Source: Pantoea septica (GTDB lineage: Bacteria > Pseudomonadota > Gammaproteobacteria > Enterobacterales > Enterobacteriaceae). Taken from it: DNA of 64,000 nucleotides. The stretch is from contig NZ_MLJJ01000018.1 in assembly GCF_002095575.1 (NCBI RefSeq), positions 30,760 to 94,759 of the forward strand. Direction: 5' to 3'. Each line of letters begins with the position of its first letter. The first letter of the stretch is position 1. A program made the translations under genes and the position numbers. The notes beneath the pieces were generated by a model, which saw nothing but the letters and a program-made list of their open reading frames with translations, had not been told where the DNA came from and ran no database searches. Shown here one piece after another: positions 1 to 8,908 of this stretch.

Positions 1-1092
1 CGCCCGATTCGCTTTGAGAAAATTGGCAACTACGGCGACAACATCCGCGCCGATCTGTCGATGGCCTCGCCCGATCCCGCGCTGCTGCCCGATTTGCAGC
101 CTGCCCTACAGGCCGCGCTGCAGTCGCCGCATCTCAACAGCTATGTTCGCGAGGCGATTTCGCCGGTGCTGTTGTCTGCCATCAAGCCGCGCTGGCCCTA
201 TGCGGCCGAAGCCTTTCTGGCGACGGACGGCGGCTTCGACGCGATGAATCTGGTAGTGCAGACGCTGGTCTCGCCAGGGGACCGCGTGGTGATTGAGGAT
301 CCCACTGCGACGCGGCTGCTGGATATGCTCGATAACGTCGGCGCGGAAATCCTGCCGTTAGCCTGCGACGATGAGGGACCGCTGCCGGAGATGCTCGCCG
401 CGCTGCTGCAGAAGTCGCCGGTGATGGTGATTTATCAGCCGCGTACCCATTCCGCGACCGGCAACAGCGTCAGCCGAGCGCGTCAGGCCGCGCTGGCGCA
501 GACGCTGGCGCAGAGCGCGACGTTGATTGTCGAAGATGACGGGCTGGGCGATCTCTCCGCGACGCCCGCCTGGAGTCTCGGCAATATTTTTCCGGACCGC
601 ACGCTGCACGTCCGCTCGTTTTCCAAAGCTTACGGCCCCGATCTGCGGCTGGCGGTTCTCTCCGCAACGGCGGAGATGGTGAGGCGCATTCAGGCGTGGC
701 GCAACTTCGGTGTCAGCTGGACCAGCCGAATTTTACAGGATAGCGTCGCCTGGCTGCTGCAGGACGCCGCGACGCAGGAGACGATCGCCGCCGCGCGCGC
801 GATTTATCGCCAGCGTCGCGAACAAATGCTGGCGGCGCTGGCGGCGCACGGGCTGAGGCTGCCGATGCGCGACGGACTAAGCATCTGCATACCGGTGGCG
901 TCGGAGCAATATGCGATGATTACCCTGGCCGCGCGCGGCATCGCCGTGCTGCCAGGCGAACGCTGTCGGCTGGGGCCGACGCAGTTTATCCGCGTCAGCA
1001 TTGCCTGTTTGCAGGAGAGGCAGCTGGAGATGCTGGCCAGCGCGCTGGCGATTGCCGCCGGACGCGAGGCGCGGCTTAGTTCAGACCTTTGA
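1..1092 (+). CDS. MocR-type GntR regulator, aminotransferase domain (5' truncated)
   Basis: The frame is open from base 1, so the gene begins before the window; only the PLP-dependent fold-type I aminotransferase-like part is visible (about 363 residues). The likely PLP lysine is in SFSKAYGPDLRLA (codon 625-627), preceded by the VEDD segment typical of the cofactor pocket. In MocR/PdxR-type proteins this domain follows an N-terminal GntR winged helix and senses PLP or an amino acid. The helix-turn-helix would lie outside the window, so a free aminotransferase cannot be excluded, but the degenerate substrate region favours MocR. Its 3' end overlaps the convergent acetyltransferase gene by 17 bp. 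Confidence 0.75.
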   Translation, partial: RPIRFEKIGNYGDNIRADLSMASPDPALLPDLQPALQAALQSPHLNSYVREAISPVLLSAIKPRWPYAAEAFLATDGGFDAMNLVVQTLVSPGDRVVIEDPTATRLLDMLDNVGAEILPLACDDEGPLPEMLAALLQKSPVMVIYQPRTHSATGNSVSRARQAALAQTLAQSATLIVEDDGLGDLSATPAWSLGNIFPDRTLHVRSFSKAYGPDLRLAVLSATAEMVRRIQAWRNFGVSWTSRILQDSVAWLLQDAATQETIAAARAIYRQRREQMLAALAAHGLRLPMRDGLSICIPVASEQYAMITLAARGIAVLPGERCRLGPTQFIRVSIACLQERQLEMLASALAIAAGREARLSSDL

Positions 1093-1501
1093 TATGGTAG
1101 CGCGGCGACTCTTCATAGCCTTCGCGCAGGTAAAACTGGTTCGCTTTGAGCCGCGATGCGTGGCAGTGCACTTCCATGCGGTCGCAGCCGCGCTGCATCG
1201 CCATCGCTTCAGCGTGCTGCAACAGCTGCTGGCCGACACCCTTGCTGCGCTCCCCTTCTGCGATGCAGAAGTAGCTGATGCGCGCAAAGTCGCCCGCCAG
1301 CGCCAGCTGAGGAATAAAGTGCATCGACAGGAAGCCCAGCACCTGGGTGCCATGCTCCGCCACCAGCAGCATCTCGTCGGGATCGCTGCTCAGCTGCGAA
1401 AGGCGTTTATCGATAAAGCTCTCGGTGCCGCCATAGCCTAATTCGGCCAGCAGCGCGCTGAGCGCAAAGCTGTCTTTCGCCTGTGCCTGACGTATATTCA
1501 T
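1076..1501 (-). CDS. GNAT family N-acetyltransferase
   Basis: 141 residues, the usual size for a single GNAT domain. The acetyl-CoA pyrophosphate loop is visible as GERSKGVGQQLL (R-x-x-G-x-G), followed by the C-terminal NQFYLREGYEESPRYHIKGL segment typical of the family (strand 6 and 7). The start ATG at 1501 has a strong AGGAGG four bases upstream. GNAT proteins transfer acetyl from acetyl-CoA to an amine; the substrate here cannot be told from sequence. It is a single-gene unit whose 3' end overlaps the convergent regulator gene. Confidence 0.85.
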   Translation of the reverse strand: MNIRQAQAKDSFALSALLAELGYGGTESFIDKRLSQLSSDPDEMLLVAEHGTQVLGFLSMHFIPQLALAGDFARISYFCIAEGERSKGVGQQLLQHAEAMAMQRGCDRMEVHCHASRLKANQFYLREGYEESPRYHIKGLN

Positions 1502-1721
1502 CCTGCCTCCTGAAGAAAATAATGCTGCCGCTCTGTTATATAGCGTCGGCAGAAAAAAAGCTGCAACTACGGGTTGTTATAATAATGTTACGAGGCTTTT
1601 ATGTGACTGACGCCGCAGTTCGTGCGGCGTGACGCATTCATCATGAGCGATTCAGGCGGAGTTAATCTTTGTCGTCAAAGTCGGGCAGTTCAGCGAGCGG
1701 GTTTGCGGCTTTTCAAGCCAT

Positions 1722-1749
1722 AAAAAAACCCGCCATAGGGCGGGTTTTT
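1722..1749 (-). terminator. Intrinsic terminator of cspE (probably bidirectional)
   Basis: GC hairpin CCCGCC-ATAG-GGCGGG flanked by A runs on one side and T runs on the other, so it ends in a U tract on both strands. It lies 19 bases after the cspE stop codon. Confidence 0.85.
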
Positions 1750-1767
1750 GAAATTCTGACTGTTAAC

Positions 1768-1977
1768 TTACAGGCTGATAACGTTAGCAGCAGATGGGCC
1801 TTTGGCGCCTTCGGTGATTTCAAACTCTACGCGCTGACCTTCAGCCAGAGTTTTGAAGCCGTTGCTCTGGATAGCAGAGAAGTGTACGAACACGTCTTTG
1901 CTGCCATCTTCTGGAGTAATGAAACCGAATCCTTTAGATTCATTAAACCACTTAACGTTACCTTTAATCTTGGACAT
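1768..1977 (-). CDS. cspE: Cold-shock-family RNA chaperone CspE
   Basis: 69 residues, nearly identical to E. coli CspE. It is one five-stranded OB-fold with RNP1 (KGFGFI) and RNP2 (VFVHF) aromatic patches that bind single-stranded RNA and DNA. CspE melts hairpins and acts as a transcription antiterminator, and is made constitutively rather than only in the cold. The N-terminus [15 protein letters not shown] and the ending AANVISL fit CspE rather than CspC. An AAGG ribosome site precedes the ATG. The order pagP-cspE is conserved with E. coli. Confidence 0.95.
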   Translation of the reverse strand: MSKIKGNVKWFNESKGFGFITPEDGSKDVFVHFSAIQSNGFKTLAEGQRVEFEITEGAKGPSAANVISL

Positions 1978-2128
1978 CTAAATTACCTTTACATGAAAAA
2001 TGGACACTAAACTGTGTCGCCGTCTAGTACAGCAATTGCCGTGACATTTGTCCAGTGAGAATTGATGAAAAAGTGATAAATATCGCCTTTTTTTCACTTT
2101 TTCCCTGCCTGACAGATGCCCTGAAAAG

Positions 2129-2716
2129 TTAAAACTGAAGCCGCAGCCAGGCGAAGTAGACGTTGCCGTTATTGTAAGTGCCTGGAATATAGGTCATCTG
2201 AAAATTCAGCGGGCCATAACCCACCGACGCCAGCGGCAGCAGCGCGGGAACCGGAATATAGTGCCAGTTATCGCGCGCCGTGACGCCGGCGGTGTAGCCT
2301 GCGCCAAAGTGAAAACGGCTCCCGTCGATGGGATGCCACGTCGCCTCCCAGCCGTAGCCGGTGAAGGGCTCCCACTTGTTATAGGAGTCCTTAAAGGCCA
2401 TCAGATAGAGGCCATGCCAGTTGCCCTTCTCGTCATAGCGCGAGATGCCGCCGCCCGCGCCCCAGGGTCGCTCGTTGTAGCGCTCGATATGCTCGTCGTC
2501 GTAGGTCCAGCGGTTATGCCAGGTGATAGCGGGCAGATACAAATCGCTTTCCTGCGACTGCCGCCAGGTCTGCTGCAGGTTGTTGGTAAAGGTGTTCCAG
2601 CCGCTCTGGACGGCCGTAAGCGTCGCAGCCTGGAGGGAATATGAGAAAATAAGCGCGGAGCAGGCGCCGACCGCGGCGCTCGAAGAAAACCGGTTCACAA
2701 CTCTTTTCCTGTACAA
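2129..2716 (-). CDS. pagP: Lipid A palmitoyltransferase PagP
   Basis: 195 residues against 186 in E. coli. An N-terminal signal sequence of roughly 30 residues is followed by an eight-stranded outer-membrane barrel. It moves palmitate from phospholipid to lipid A (hydroxymyristate at position 2), giving resistance to cationic peptides. The catalytic His (in [10 protein letters not shown]) and the Asp-Ser pair (in [10 protein letters not shown]) are present, as are the RYNERPWG and [16 protein letters not shown] signatures. The signal peptide differs from E. coli, so the exact start is less sure. In E. coli transcription is PhoP-controlled; I could not identify a clear PhoP box here. Confidence 0.93.
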   Translation of the reverse strand: MYRKRVVNRFSSSAAVGACSALIFSYSLQAATLTAVQSGWNTFTNNLQQTWRQSQESDLYLPAITWHNRWTYDDEHIERYNERPWGAGGGISRYDEKGNWHGLYLMAFKDSYNKWEPFTGYGWEATWHPIDGSRFHFGAGYTAGVTARDNWHYIPVPALLPLASVGYGPLNFQMTYIPGTYNNGNVYFAWLRLQF

Positions 2717-3078
2717 ATCGACGCGCGCCGACCAGCTTGCTCCTGTCAGGCCGCACGCATCCTGGTTAAATACAATCCTGCGTCAGGGGCGCGATTATGC
2801 GCAACCGAAATCAAACCGGAACCAAACAGAGAAAAACAATTGCTTTTAGATGCCTCGACAGGCGGGCCCGGCGCCGTTTCTACGCCTCATCGGGCAGCGT
2901 CTTATATTTCACTCCGCACAAGAGTTACCAAGAGCAACAATAACTCAATATAATTATTAAATAATTAAACAAGAACCTCAAAAGATAACGCGCATTAATT
3001 GTTTAGAATTTTTGATAAATAAACCGGAGGGATTTGTTAGAATAGCGCCTGTTCGATTCAGGCAAGGAGAGCATTAGT
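2717..3078. other. Gene-free intergenic region, AT-rich
   Basis: 362 bp between the divergent pagP and the zinc-ribbon gene. From about 2925 to 3040 the sequence is strongly AT-rich, unlike the rest of the window, and presumably carries both promoters. No convincing coding frame or named operator was seen. Confidence 0.5.
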
Positions 3079-3291
3079 ATGGTAATGAAGATTCGCTGCA
3101 CCGCCTGTGGCAGTGCGAAGTTTACTTTTACCCACGATCCTTCTGCAGATCCGGCGTTTCATGGGGCACGCTGCGCCAGCTGCAATAAGCGCCTGACCGC
3201 GCGGGATCTGTTGCCGAATACGCTTGTCGACCCTATCGCGCGCTGTCTGGTCGCGCAGGCGTCTAAGAGGCACAGAAGCAAGGGCACCTGA
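3079..3291 (+). CDS. Small zinc-ribbon protein (ECs_2282-like)
   Basis: 70 residues with two Cys pairs, CTACGS and CASCNK, spaced about 22 residues apart as in a single zinc ribbon, and a basic C-terminus. It resembles the small uncharacterised enterobacterial family named after ECs_2282; this is recalled rather than searched. AAGGAG stands nine bases before the first ATG; a second ATG two codons later is possible. Role unknown; zinc binding is inferred from the four cysteines. Confidence 0.75.
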   Translation: MVMKIRCTACGSAKFTFTHDPSADPAFHGARCASCNKRLTARDLLPNTLVDPIARCLVAQASKRHRSKGT

Positions 3292-3308
3292 GCGGTGCCC
3301 GCGTTGAT

Positions 3309-3392
3309 TCAGAAAATTAACTTAAATACGCCGGTCAGCGTCAGTAACCCAACAATGAAAATGATGGCGATAATCCACAAAATTATTTTCAT
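3309..3392 (-). CDS. yohP: Small inner-membrane protein YohP
   Basis: A 27-residue ORF, too short for most gene finders, that begins MKIILW and ends TGVFKLIF, with the same pattern as E. coli YohP. Nearly the whole chain is one transmembrane helix. AAAGGA sits eight bases before the ATG at 3392; an ATG two codons upstream (3398) is only two bases from it and is less likely. YohP of E. coli inserts into the inner membrane and is a model for post-translational SRP targeting; its function is not known. It overlaps no other convincing gene. Confidence 0.85.
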   Translation of the reverse strand: MKIILWIIAIIFIVGLLTLTGVFKLIF

Positions 3393-3649
3393 ATCCATGT
3401 TCCTTTGCCAGTAAAAAACCTTTCCAGATAAGAGTATAGCCTATCGCTGCGTTTTTGCTGGGCCACCTTACGCGCTGGCCGGCGCGAACCTTTTCCAGAT
3501 AAGCCCGAACTATTTTTGCGACGTCGATCGCAGCAGCTGTTTTTTTAACCGCCTCACGCTTCGTTTCCGCCTTTTCCACCCGCTAAACTTTTAGCGGCAA
3601 AGGCAGGCCTCTGCGACGACCACCATAAGATGAGCAACAAGGAGACACT

Positions 3650-3895
3650 ATGAGCATGATAAATACCAGTATGGGTCGCTACAGCCTCAAGGCGAAAAAT
3701 GCTGGCGATCACATTAAAGGGTCTTTCGCTATCAATGATGAAGGCGGCACGCAGCTCAGCATGCAAGAGTTCGATGAGCACTATATTGATGATGTTATCA
3801 ACAACGTGATCTACCCCGTTACCGGCGGTAATCGCGAAATTTCGCGCGCGCTGCGCGAGCAAATGATCAAAGCTGGCTTTGAACAGCCGCATTAA
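3650..3895 (+). CDS. Hypothetical protein, 81 residues
   Basis: Clear AAGGAG ribosome site eight bases before the ATG and a hairpin just after the stop, so it is very likely a real monocistronic gene. It is a soluble acidic protein without signal peptide or membrane segment. The middle (SMQEFDEHYIDDVINNVIYP) is rich in acidic and hydrophobic residues, and the end (REISRALREQMIKAGFEQPH) looks like an amphipathic helix. I do not recognise the family and assign no function. Confidence 0.7.
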   Translation: MSMINTSMGRYSLKAKNAGDHIKGSFAINDEGGTQLSMQEFDEHYIDDVINNVIYPVTGGNREISRALREQMIKAGFEQPH

Positions 3896-3905
3896 CCCGC
3901 TGTTT

Positions 3906-3926
3906 TGGGCCACGCGTTGTGGCCCA
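3906..3926 (+). terminator. Hairpin after the 81-residue ORF
   Basis: TGGGCCAC-GCGTT-GTGGCCCA, an 8-bp stem with a 5-base loop, ten bases after the stop codon. The downstream T content is weak (ATCTTATCCTCT), so termination efficiency is uncertain. Confidence 0.55.
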
Positions 3927-4008
3927 TCTTATCCTCTGAAACCATCACTTGCCGTCGCTTTTTTTTAGCCGCAGGATGCGGTGTACCCATAAAAAGGAGA
4001 AGAGCAAA

Positions 4009-5091
4009 GTGAGTGAACTCTATCGAATCAATGCCGCGCGGCTGCATCAGTTTGTGCAGGCGATATGGCTGCACGCCGGCAGCGAAGCCGACGAGGCGCG
4101 TCTGGTGGCGGATCATCTGGTGGCGGCGAATCTGGCCGGACACGACTCCCACGGCGTCGGCATGATCCCCAGCTATATGCGCTCGTTCAGCTAGGGCCAT
4201 CTGCAGCTTAATCAGCATCCGGTGCTGGAAAAAGACGCCGGCGCGGTCCTGACCTTTCACGCCCGTTCCGGCTTCGGCCAGGTGGCCGCTTATGAGGCGA
4301 TGGAACAGGGTATCGCGCGCGCGCAACAGTTGGGGATCGCCGCGGTCGGCCTGCACCACTCGCACCATATTGGCCGCATCGGCCACTGGGCTGAACAGTG
4401 CGCCGCGGCGGGTCTGGTCTCTTTTCATTTCGTCAACCTGATGGGCGACCCAATGGTGGCGCCGTTCGGCGGCAGCGATCGCCGCTTCGGCACCAACCCC
4501 TTCTGCGCCATTTTTCCGCGTCGTAACGCCAGTCCCCTTCTGCTCGATTTCGCCACCAGCGGCATCGCCTTCGGCAAAACGCGCGTCGCCTGGAATAAAG
4601 GGGTGGACGTGCCGCCCGGCTATTTGATCGACCATCAGGGCAAGCCGACCGAACATCCTGCCGTTATGCATGAAGCGCCCTACGGCTCTCTGCTGCCCTT
4701 TGGCCTGCACAAGGGCTATGCGCTGGCGACGCTGTGCGAAATCCTCGGCGGCGCGCTCTCTGGCGGACGCACCACCCATGACGAAACGGTGCTCGCCAGC
4801 CATGATGCGATCTACAATTGCATGACCGCCATCATTCTTAACCCGGAAGCGTTCAACGCGCCGGCGATGCAGGAGGAAGCGGAAGCCTTTCTCGACTGGG
4901 TGAAGCGATCGCCGCAGAGCGGCAGCGAGCCGATACAGGTGCCGGGAGAATGGGAAGAGGCGAATCGCGCGCAGCGCGAGCGTGAGGGGATCCCGCTGGA
5001 CGCCAACAGCTGGGGGCAAATCTGCCTGGCGGCGACCCAGGCGGGGATGCCTGACGAGGAGCTGGCCGCGTTTCGCGCGCTGGCCAGCTAA
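4009..5091 (+). pseudogene. ybiC: YbiC-type malate/L-lactate dehydrogenase family oxidoreductase, interrupted by an amber codon
   Basis: A full-length homologue of E. coli YbiC (Ldh2/NAD(P)H-dependent dehydrogenase family, about 360 residues) stopped by TAG at 4192-4194. The frame is kept on both sides: ...GHDSHGVGMIPSYMRSFS, stop, GHLQLNQHPVLEKDAG..., and E. coli has Gln at that position, so a single CAG-to-TAG change explains it. Family motifs downstream are intact: the HHSHHIGRIG segment, RFGTNPF, HKGYALATLCEILGGALSG. The GTG start at 4009 has AAGGAG nine bases upstream; an upstream ATG at 3949 lacks a ribosome site. Re-start at 4222 is conceivable but would lose the N-terminal domain. Either a recent pseudogene or a sequencing error. 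Confidence 0.88.
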
Positions 5092-5098
5092 GGTTGTG

Positions 5099-5117
5099 CG
5101 CCGGGCAACGCCCGGCG
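5099..5117. terminator. Hairpin between convergent ybiC and gntT
   Basis: CGCCGGGC-AAC-GCCCGGCG, an 8-bp perfect stem with a 3-base loop, placed between the two converging stop codons. No long T run follows on either strand. Confidence 0.5.
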
Positions 5118-5124
5118 ATAAAGT

Positions 5125-6441
5125 TTAAATCACCATCGACAGCAGCATACAACCCACCAGGCCGCACACCGAAATAATGGTTTCCAGCGCCGACCAGGAA
5201 CGAATGGTCTCGCCAATCGTCAGGTTGAAATACTCCTTAAACAGCCAGAAGCCGGGATCGTTGACGTGGGAGAAGATGACGCTGCCTGAACCGACCGCAA
5301 TCACCATCAGCTCCGGACTGGCGCCGCTGCTGGCGATCAGCGGCGCGACGATGCCGCCTGCGGTGATCGCCGCTACGGTGGCGGAGCCGAGCGCAATACG
5401 CAGCACTGCGGCAATCGACCAGGCCATAAAGATCGGCGAAACGTTGCTCTCCTGCATCATCGCGGCGATATATTTATCGACGCCGCTGTCCACCAGCACC
5501 TGTTTGAACGCCCCGCCGCCGCCGATAATCAGCAGCATCATGGCGATAATTTTAATCGAATCGGTAATGGTGCCCATCACCTCATCCATGCTGCGTCCAC
5601 GATTGAGGCCGAAAGTGAAGATGGCGATCAGCACCGCAATCAGCGTCGCCATCACCGGGTCGCCGAAAAACTCCGCATAGGGCAGCAGGACATGCCCTTT
5701 GGGCAGCACCATTTCCGCCAGCGCGCGCAGCGCCATCAGCACTACCGGCACCAGCGCGGTCCAGACGCTGACGCCGAAGCCGGGCATCTCTTCTTCGCTA
5801 AACGTTTTCGGGTTATAGAGCCCTTCCGGGATCGGTTTATCGATGCCTTTCAGGAAGCGGGCGTAAACCGGGCCGGCGAGGATCACCGTCGGGATGCCGA
5901 GCAGCGTGCCCCACAGCAGAGTTTTGCCCATATCGGCGTTAAACAGCGTCGCGATTGCCGTCGGACCAGGATGCGGCGGCAGAAAGCCGTGCGTCACCGA
6001 CAGCGCGGCCGCCATCGGCACGCCGACGTAGAGCAGCGGCACGCGCGCCGAGGCGGCGATGCTGAACACCAGCGGCAGCATCAGCACGAAGCCAACTTCA
6101 TAAAAGAGCGCGAAGCCGACGGTAAAGCCGGTCAGCACCAGCGCCCACTGAATATGCTGCTTGCCGAACTTCTCAATCAGCGTAGTGGCGATGCGCTGCG
6201 CGCCGCCGCAGTCGGCCAGCAGTTTGCCGAGCATGGCGCCGAAGCCCATAATCAGCGCCAGACTGCCGAGCGTGCCGCCGACGCCGTTTTTGATCGAAAG
6301 GATCACTTTATTGACCGGCATGCCCTGCATCATGCCGACAACCAGCGCCACCAGAATGAGCGCGATGAATCCGTTAAGTTTGAAGCGAATCATCAGCAGC
6401 AGCAGTAACGCCACGCCGATCGCCACAATAAGTAAGGGCAT
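5125..6441 (-). CDS. gntT: High-affinity gluconate:H+ symporter GntT
   Basis: 438 residues, the exact length of E. coli GntT, and highly similar along its whole length (GntP permease family, a dozen or more membrane helices). Landmarks are GGTLGSLALIMGFGAMLGK, FALFYEVGFVLMLPLVF, THGFLPPHPGPTAIA and the C-terminal FSHVNDPGFWLFKEYF. It imports gluconate. GGAG precedes the ATG. Two tandem GntR-like operators lie 113-140 bp upstream of the start, which supports gluconate-inducible control. It diverges from an iron-type alcohol dehydrogenase gene. Confidence 0.95.
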   Translation of the reverse strand: MPLLIVAIGVALLLLLMIRFKLNGFIALILVALVVGMMQGMPVNKVILSIKNGVGGTLGSLALIMGFGAMLGKLLADCGGAQRIATTLIEKFGKQHIQWALVLTGFTVGFALFYEVGFVLMLPLVFSIAASARVPLLYVGVPMAAALSVTHGFLPPHPGPTAIATLFNADMGKTLLWGTLLGIPTVILAGPVYARFLKGIDKPIPEGLYNPKTFSEEEMPGFGVSVWTALVPVVLMALRALAEMVLPKGHVLLPYAEFFGDPVMATLIAVLIAIFTFGLNRGRSMDEVMGTITDSIKIIAMMLLIIGGGGAFKQVLVDSGVDKYIAAMMQESNVSPIFMAWSIAAVLRIALGSATVAAITAGGIVAPLIASSGASPELMVIAVGSGSVIFSHVNDPGFWLFKEYFNLTIGETIRSWSALETIISVCGLVGCMLLSMVI

Positions 6442-6553
6442 AGGTTTTCTCCACCTGACTGACCGGCGAGCGCCAGCAGCATATTGTTCTCATGGGTCCG
6501 AAACGGACATTGGGTACGGCATCGGAAAAACGGACTAACAGCCTGACATAATC

Positions 6554-6581
6554 TGTTACCAGTAACATGTTAAGGGTAACA
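6554..6581. promoter_or_regulatory. Two abutting GntR-type operators upstream of gntT
   Basis: A perfect 14-bp palindrome TGTTACCAGTAACA is followed without gap by TGTTAAGGGTAACA. Both match the E. coli GntR operator (core TGTTACCnGTAACA). Their position in the gntT/alcohol dehydrogenase divergent region suggests gluconate-responsive repression of gntT and perhaps of both genes. Confidence 0.8.
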
Positions 6582-6731
6582 TCCTGATGAAAGCATCTCC
6601 CCTCACAGGCTGAATTTCTGTTTTGCGAAGGTGATCAACTTTTCATCGCAGCGTTATCAGAAAGTTTGCCGCTGCCGCCGTTCGGCTTTTGGTTACACTC
6701 TCTCTTTTCCTGATGACATAAGGATGTTGCG

Positions 6732-7889
6732 GTGAGTGAGAACCTGATCGAGCTGTACAGCAATCAACGAACCCTCTCTGGACGCGGCAGCATCAATAAG
6801 CTGGTGCCGCTGCTGAGCGCCGACCCTCAGCCTACGCTGCTGTTCTGCGGGCGCTCTTTTCTTAACGGGCCCGTCTATGCGCGTCTGAAAAGCGAGCTGA
6901 ACGATCACATTATTGGTTATGAAATCGTGGCGCATGAAGCGTCACCGGCTGAGATTGACGCCTGGGTCACACGCTGGCGCGGCCACGTGGATCGCGTAGT
7001 GGCGATTGGCGGCGGCAGCGTGCTCGACGGCGCCAAAGCTTTCAGCGCCATGATGCAGCATCCGCTCCCCACCGCGCGCTATCTGGAAAAGGTCGGCGAT
7101 ACGCCGGTGCAAGCGGTGACGCTGCCGCTAATCGCCGTGCCGACCACGGCCGGCACCGGCAGCGAGGCGACGCAGAATGCTGTGGTGACCGATCAGCATG
7201 ACATCAAGGTGAAGGCTTCGCTGCGCCATCCGGTATTTGTGCCGCAGGTGGCGATTCTGGATGCGGATCTGCTCAAAGGCGCGCCCGATAAGGTGCTGGC
7301 GACCTGCGGCATCGACGCCTTTACCCATCTGTTCGAGGCCTATCTCTCCAGCAAAGGGAATCTGTTTACCCGCCAGCTGGCGCTGACCGGGCTGCGCCAG
7401 TTTATCCAGGCCTGGCCCGCGCTGAACCGCGACGATACGCAGGGCGACGCGGCGCGCGACGCGATGATGATGGCCTCCTGGCTGGGCGGCGTCTGCCTCA
7501 GCAGCGCCGGCCTGGGCGTGATCCACGGCATTGCCGGCGAGCTGGGCGCCATCAAGCCTTATCATCACGGCGAAGTATGCGGCCGGCTGCTCTTTCCGTT
7601 TCTCGATCTGCTGGCGGAAAGCGACGATACGCAGCAGCAGCGGCTGATGCAGGATCTGCAGCAGCAGCTTTTCGCCGCGCCGGCGGCGCAGCCAGCGCGC
7701 TTTTTGAAAAACTGGCTGCAGCAGCAGGCGATCGCGCCTTTCTGGCAGGAGACCCAGACGCTGAGCAGTGAAGAGGTGGAGTGGATTCTGGCGCGCGCCA
7801 ACAGTAAAAACTCGCTGGTGAACTACAGCCAGCAGGCGATGCGCACGATGCTGACGCAGGCGTGGCGCGTGGTGCCAGCGCAGGCGTAA
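6732..7889 (+). CDS. Iron-containing (group III) alcohol dehydrogenase
   Basis: 385 residues with the dehydroquinate-synthase-like fold. The nucleotide-binding GGGS is at residues 93-96 with Asp99, and the four metal ligands typical of Fe-ADH are present: Asp195 and His199 (GIDAFTHLFEA), His265 (GVIHGIAGE) and His279 (YHHGEVCG). The GTG start at 6732 is preceded by AAGGA about eight bases upstream. Substrate is unknown; the family reduces or oxidises primary alcohols, aldehydes and hydroxy acids. It is divergent from gntT, with the GntR sites between, which may link it to sugar-acid use. Confidence 0.88.
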   Translation: MSENLIELYSNQRTLSGRGSINKLVPLLSADPQPTLLFCGRSFLNGPVYARLKSELNDHIIGYEIVAHEASPAEIDAWVTRWRGHVDRVVAIGGGSVLDGAKAFSAMMQHPLPTARYLEKVGDTPVQAVTLPLIAVPTTAGTGSEATQNAVVTDQHDIKVKASLRHPVFVPQVAILDADLLKGAPDKVLATCGIDAFTHLFEAYLSSKGNLFTRQLALTGLRQFIQAWPALNRDDTQGDAARDAMMMASWLGGVCLSSAGLGVIHGIAGELGAIKPYHHGEVCGRLLFPFLDLLAESDDTQQQRLMQDLQQQLFAAPAAQPARFLKNWLQQQAIAPFWQETQTLSSEEVEWILARANSKNSLVNYSQQAMRTMLTQAWRVVPAQA

Positions 7890-7923
7890 CGGGCAGCGAC
7901 GCCGCCGCCCGCCCGCGCAGAAT

Positions 7924-8748
7924 TCAGGCGAACGGCGGCGCGCCTGCCAGCATCTTCTCGATAACCTGCAGAACGCCCGCCTCGTTGTTGCCGGGCGCAG
8001 CGTAGCGCGCCGCCTCTTTCACCCGCTGCGGCGCGTTGGCCATGGCGAAGCTAAACCCGGACTGCCTGAGCATTTCCAGATCGTTGCCGCCGTCGCCAAA
8101 CGCCAGCACCTGCTGATGATCGATGCCCCAGCGCTGCGCCAGAATGTTCAGGCCGTTGGCCTTGTGATGGCCCGGCACGATAAGATCCACCGAGCCGTGA
8201 CCGCTTGAGGTCGCCGCCGCAGCGCCCGCGTGCAGCCGCTGAATATCCGCCATCAGCGGCTCGACATAGTCGTCGGAGAGGTTAAGCGCGAACTTGAACA
8301 GCCGATCGTCGCCGGTCTCGTCCAGCGAGTTAATCGCCTTCAGCCGATGGCAGTAGTGGCGCATTTTCGCCAGCCACTGCTCTTCAACGCCGCTGAAGTA
8401 GTAAGCGCTTTCACGTCCGCACAGGATATAACGCAGCCCTGGATAGTTGCCGTTTTGCAGCGTATCGAGCACCGCATGCACGTCCGGACGAGAAAATGCG
8501 CCGCAGAACAGCTCTTCTTCGCCATCGAGGATCCAGGCGCCGTTCTCCGCCACAAAGGCGATCTCGCTGGCAATAGCGGGAAAGAAAGATTTCAGCTGGT
8601 AGTACTGATTGCCGCTGGCGACGACAAACTTAATGCCGCGCGCTTTCATCTCTTCATAGCAGCGCATAAAGCGCGGGCGGTCGTACTGCTTCTGGTTATC
8701 AAGAAAGGTGCCATCCATATCGACCGCCACCATTTTTACCGCTGTCAT
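7924..8748 (-). CDS. ybiV: HAD-superfamily (Cof type) sugar phosphatase YbiV
   Basis: 274 residues, collinear with E. coli YbiV/SupH (271). HAD motif I is DMDGTFL at residues 10-16, motif II is VVASGN, and motif IV is FGDGGNDLEML. The C2-type cap in the middle sets substrate choice. E. coli YbiV hydrolyses small sugar phosphates such as fructose-1-phosphate and ribose-5-phosphate. It is likely a single-gene unit; its stop lies 34 bp from the stop of the converging alcohol dehydrogenase gene. Confidence 0.88.
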   Translation of the reverse strand: MTAVKMVAVDMDGTFLDNQKQYDRPRFMRCYEEMKARGIKFVVASGNQYYQLKSFFPAIASEIAFVAENGAWILDGEEELFCGAFSRPDVHAVLDTLQNGNYPGLRYILCGRESAYYFSGVEEQWLAKMRHYCHRLKAINSLDETGDDRLFKFALNLSDDYVEPLMADIQRLHAGAAAATSSGHGSVDLIVPGHHKANGLNILAQRWGIDHQQVLAFGDGGNDLEMLRQSGFSFAMANAPQRVKEAARYAAPGNNEAGVLQVIEKMLAGAPPFA

Positions 8749-8908
8749 CTCGACTCCTTATCAGGCGAAAGGGAACAGTATGGAAGCAAAGCATAGCCTG
8801 GAGAGCGTGAAAAAAAGAGGAACAGGTGCGCGCGCAGGCAGCCGGTTTTCCGAAGACCGAGGCGGAAATCAGGGAGAACGAGCGGCCGGAGCCGCCCGAG
8901 TGGCCGCC

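Noticed and set aside
1641..1700. Short minus-strand frame ending LPDFDDKD after the cspE terminator
   Set aside because: An in-frame TGA stands three codons after its ATG; too short to claim as a gene remnant.
3322..3579. 85-codon ORF on the minus strand from a GTG start, overlapping yohP
   Set aside because: No ribosome site, overlaps the well-supported yohP in another frame, and shows no recognisable motif.
3582..3599. 18-bp palindrome CCGCTAAA-CT-TTTAGCGG
   Set aside because: No T tail and no clear promoter nearby; neither terminator nor operator could be supported.
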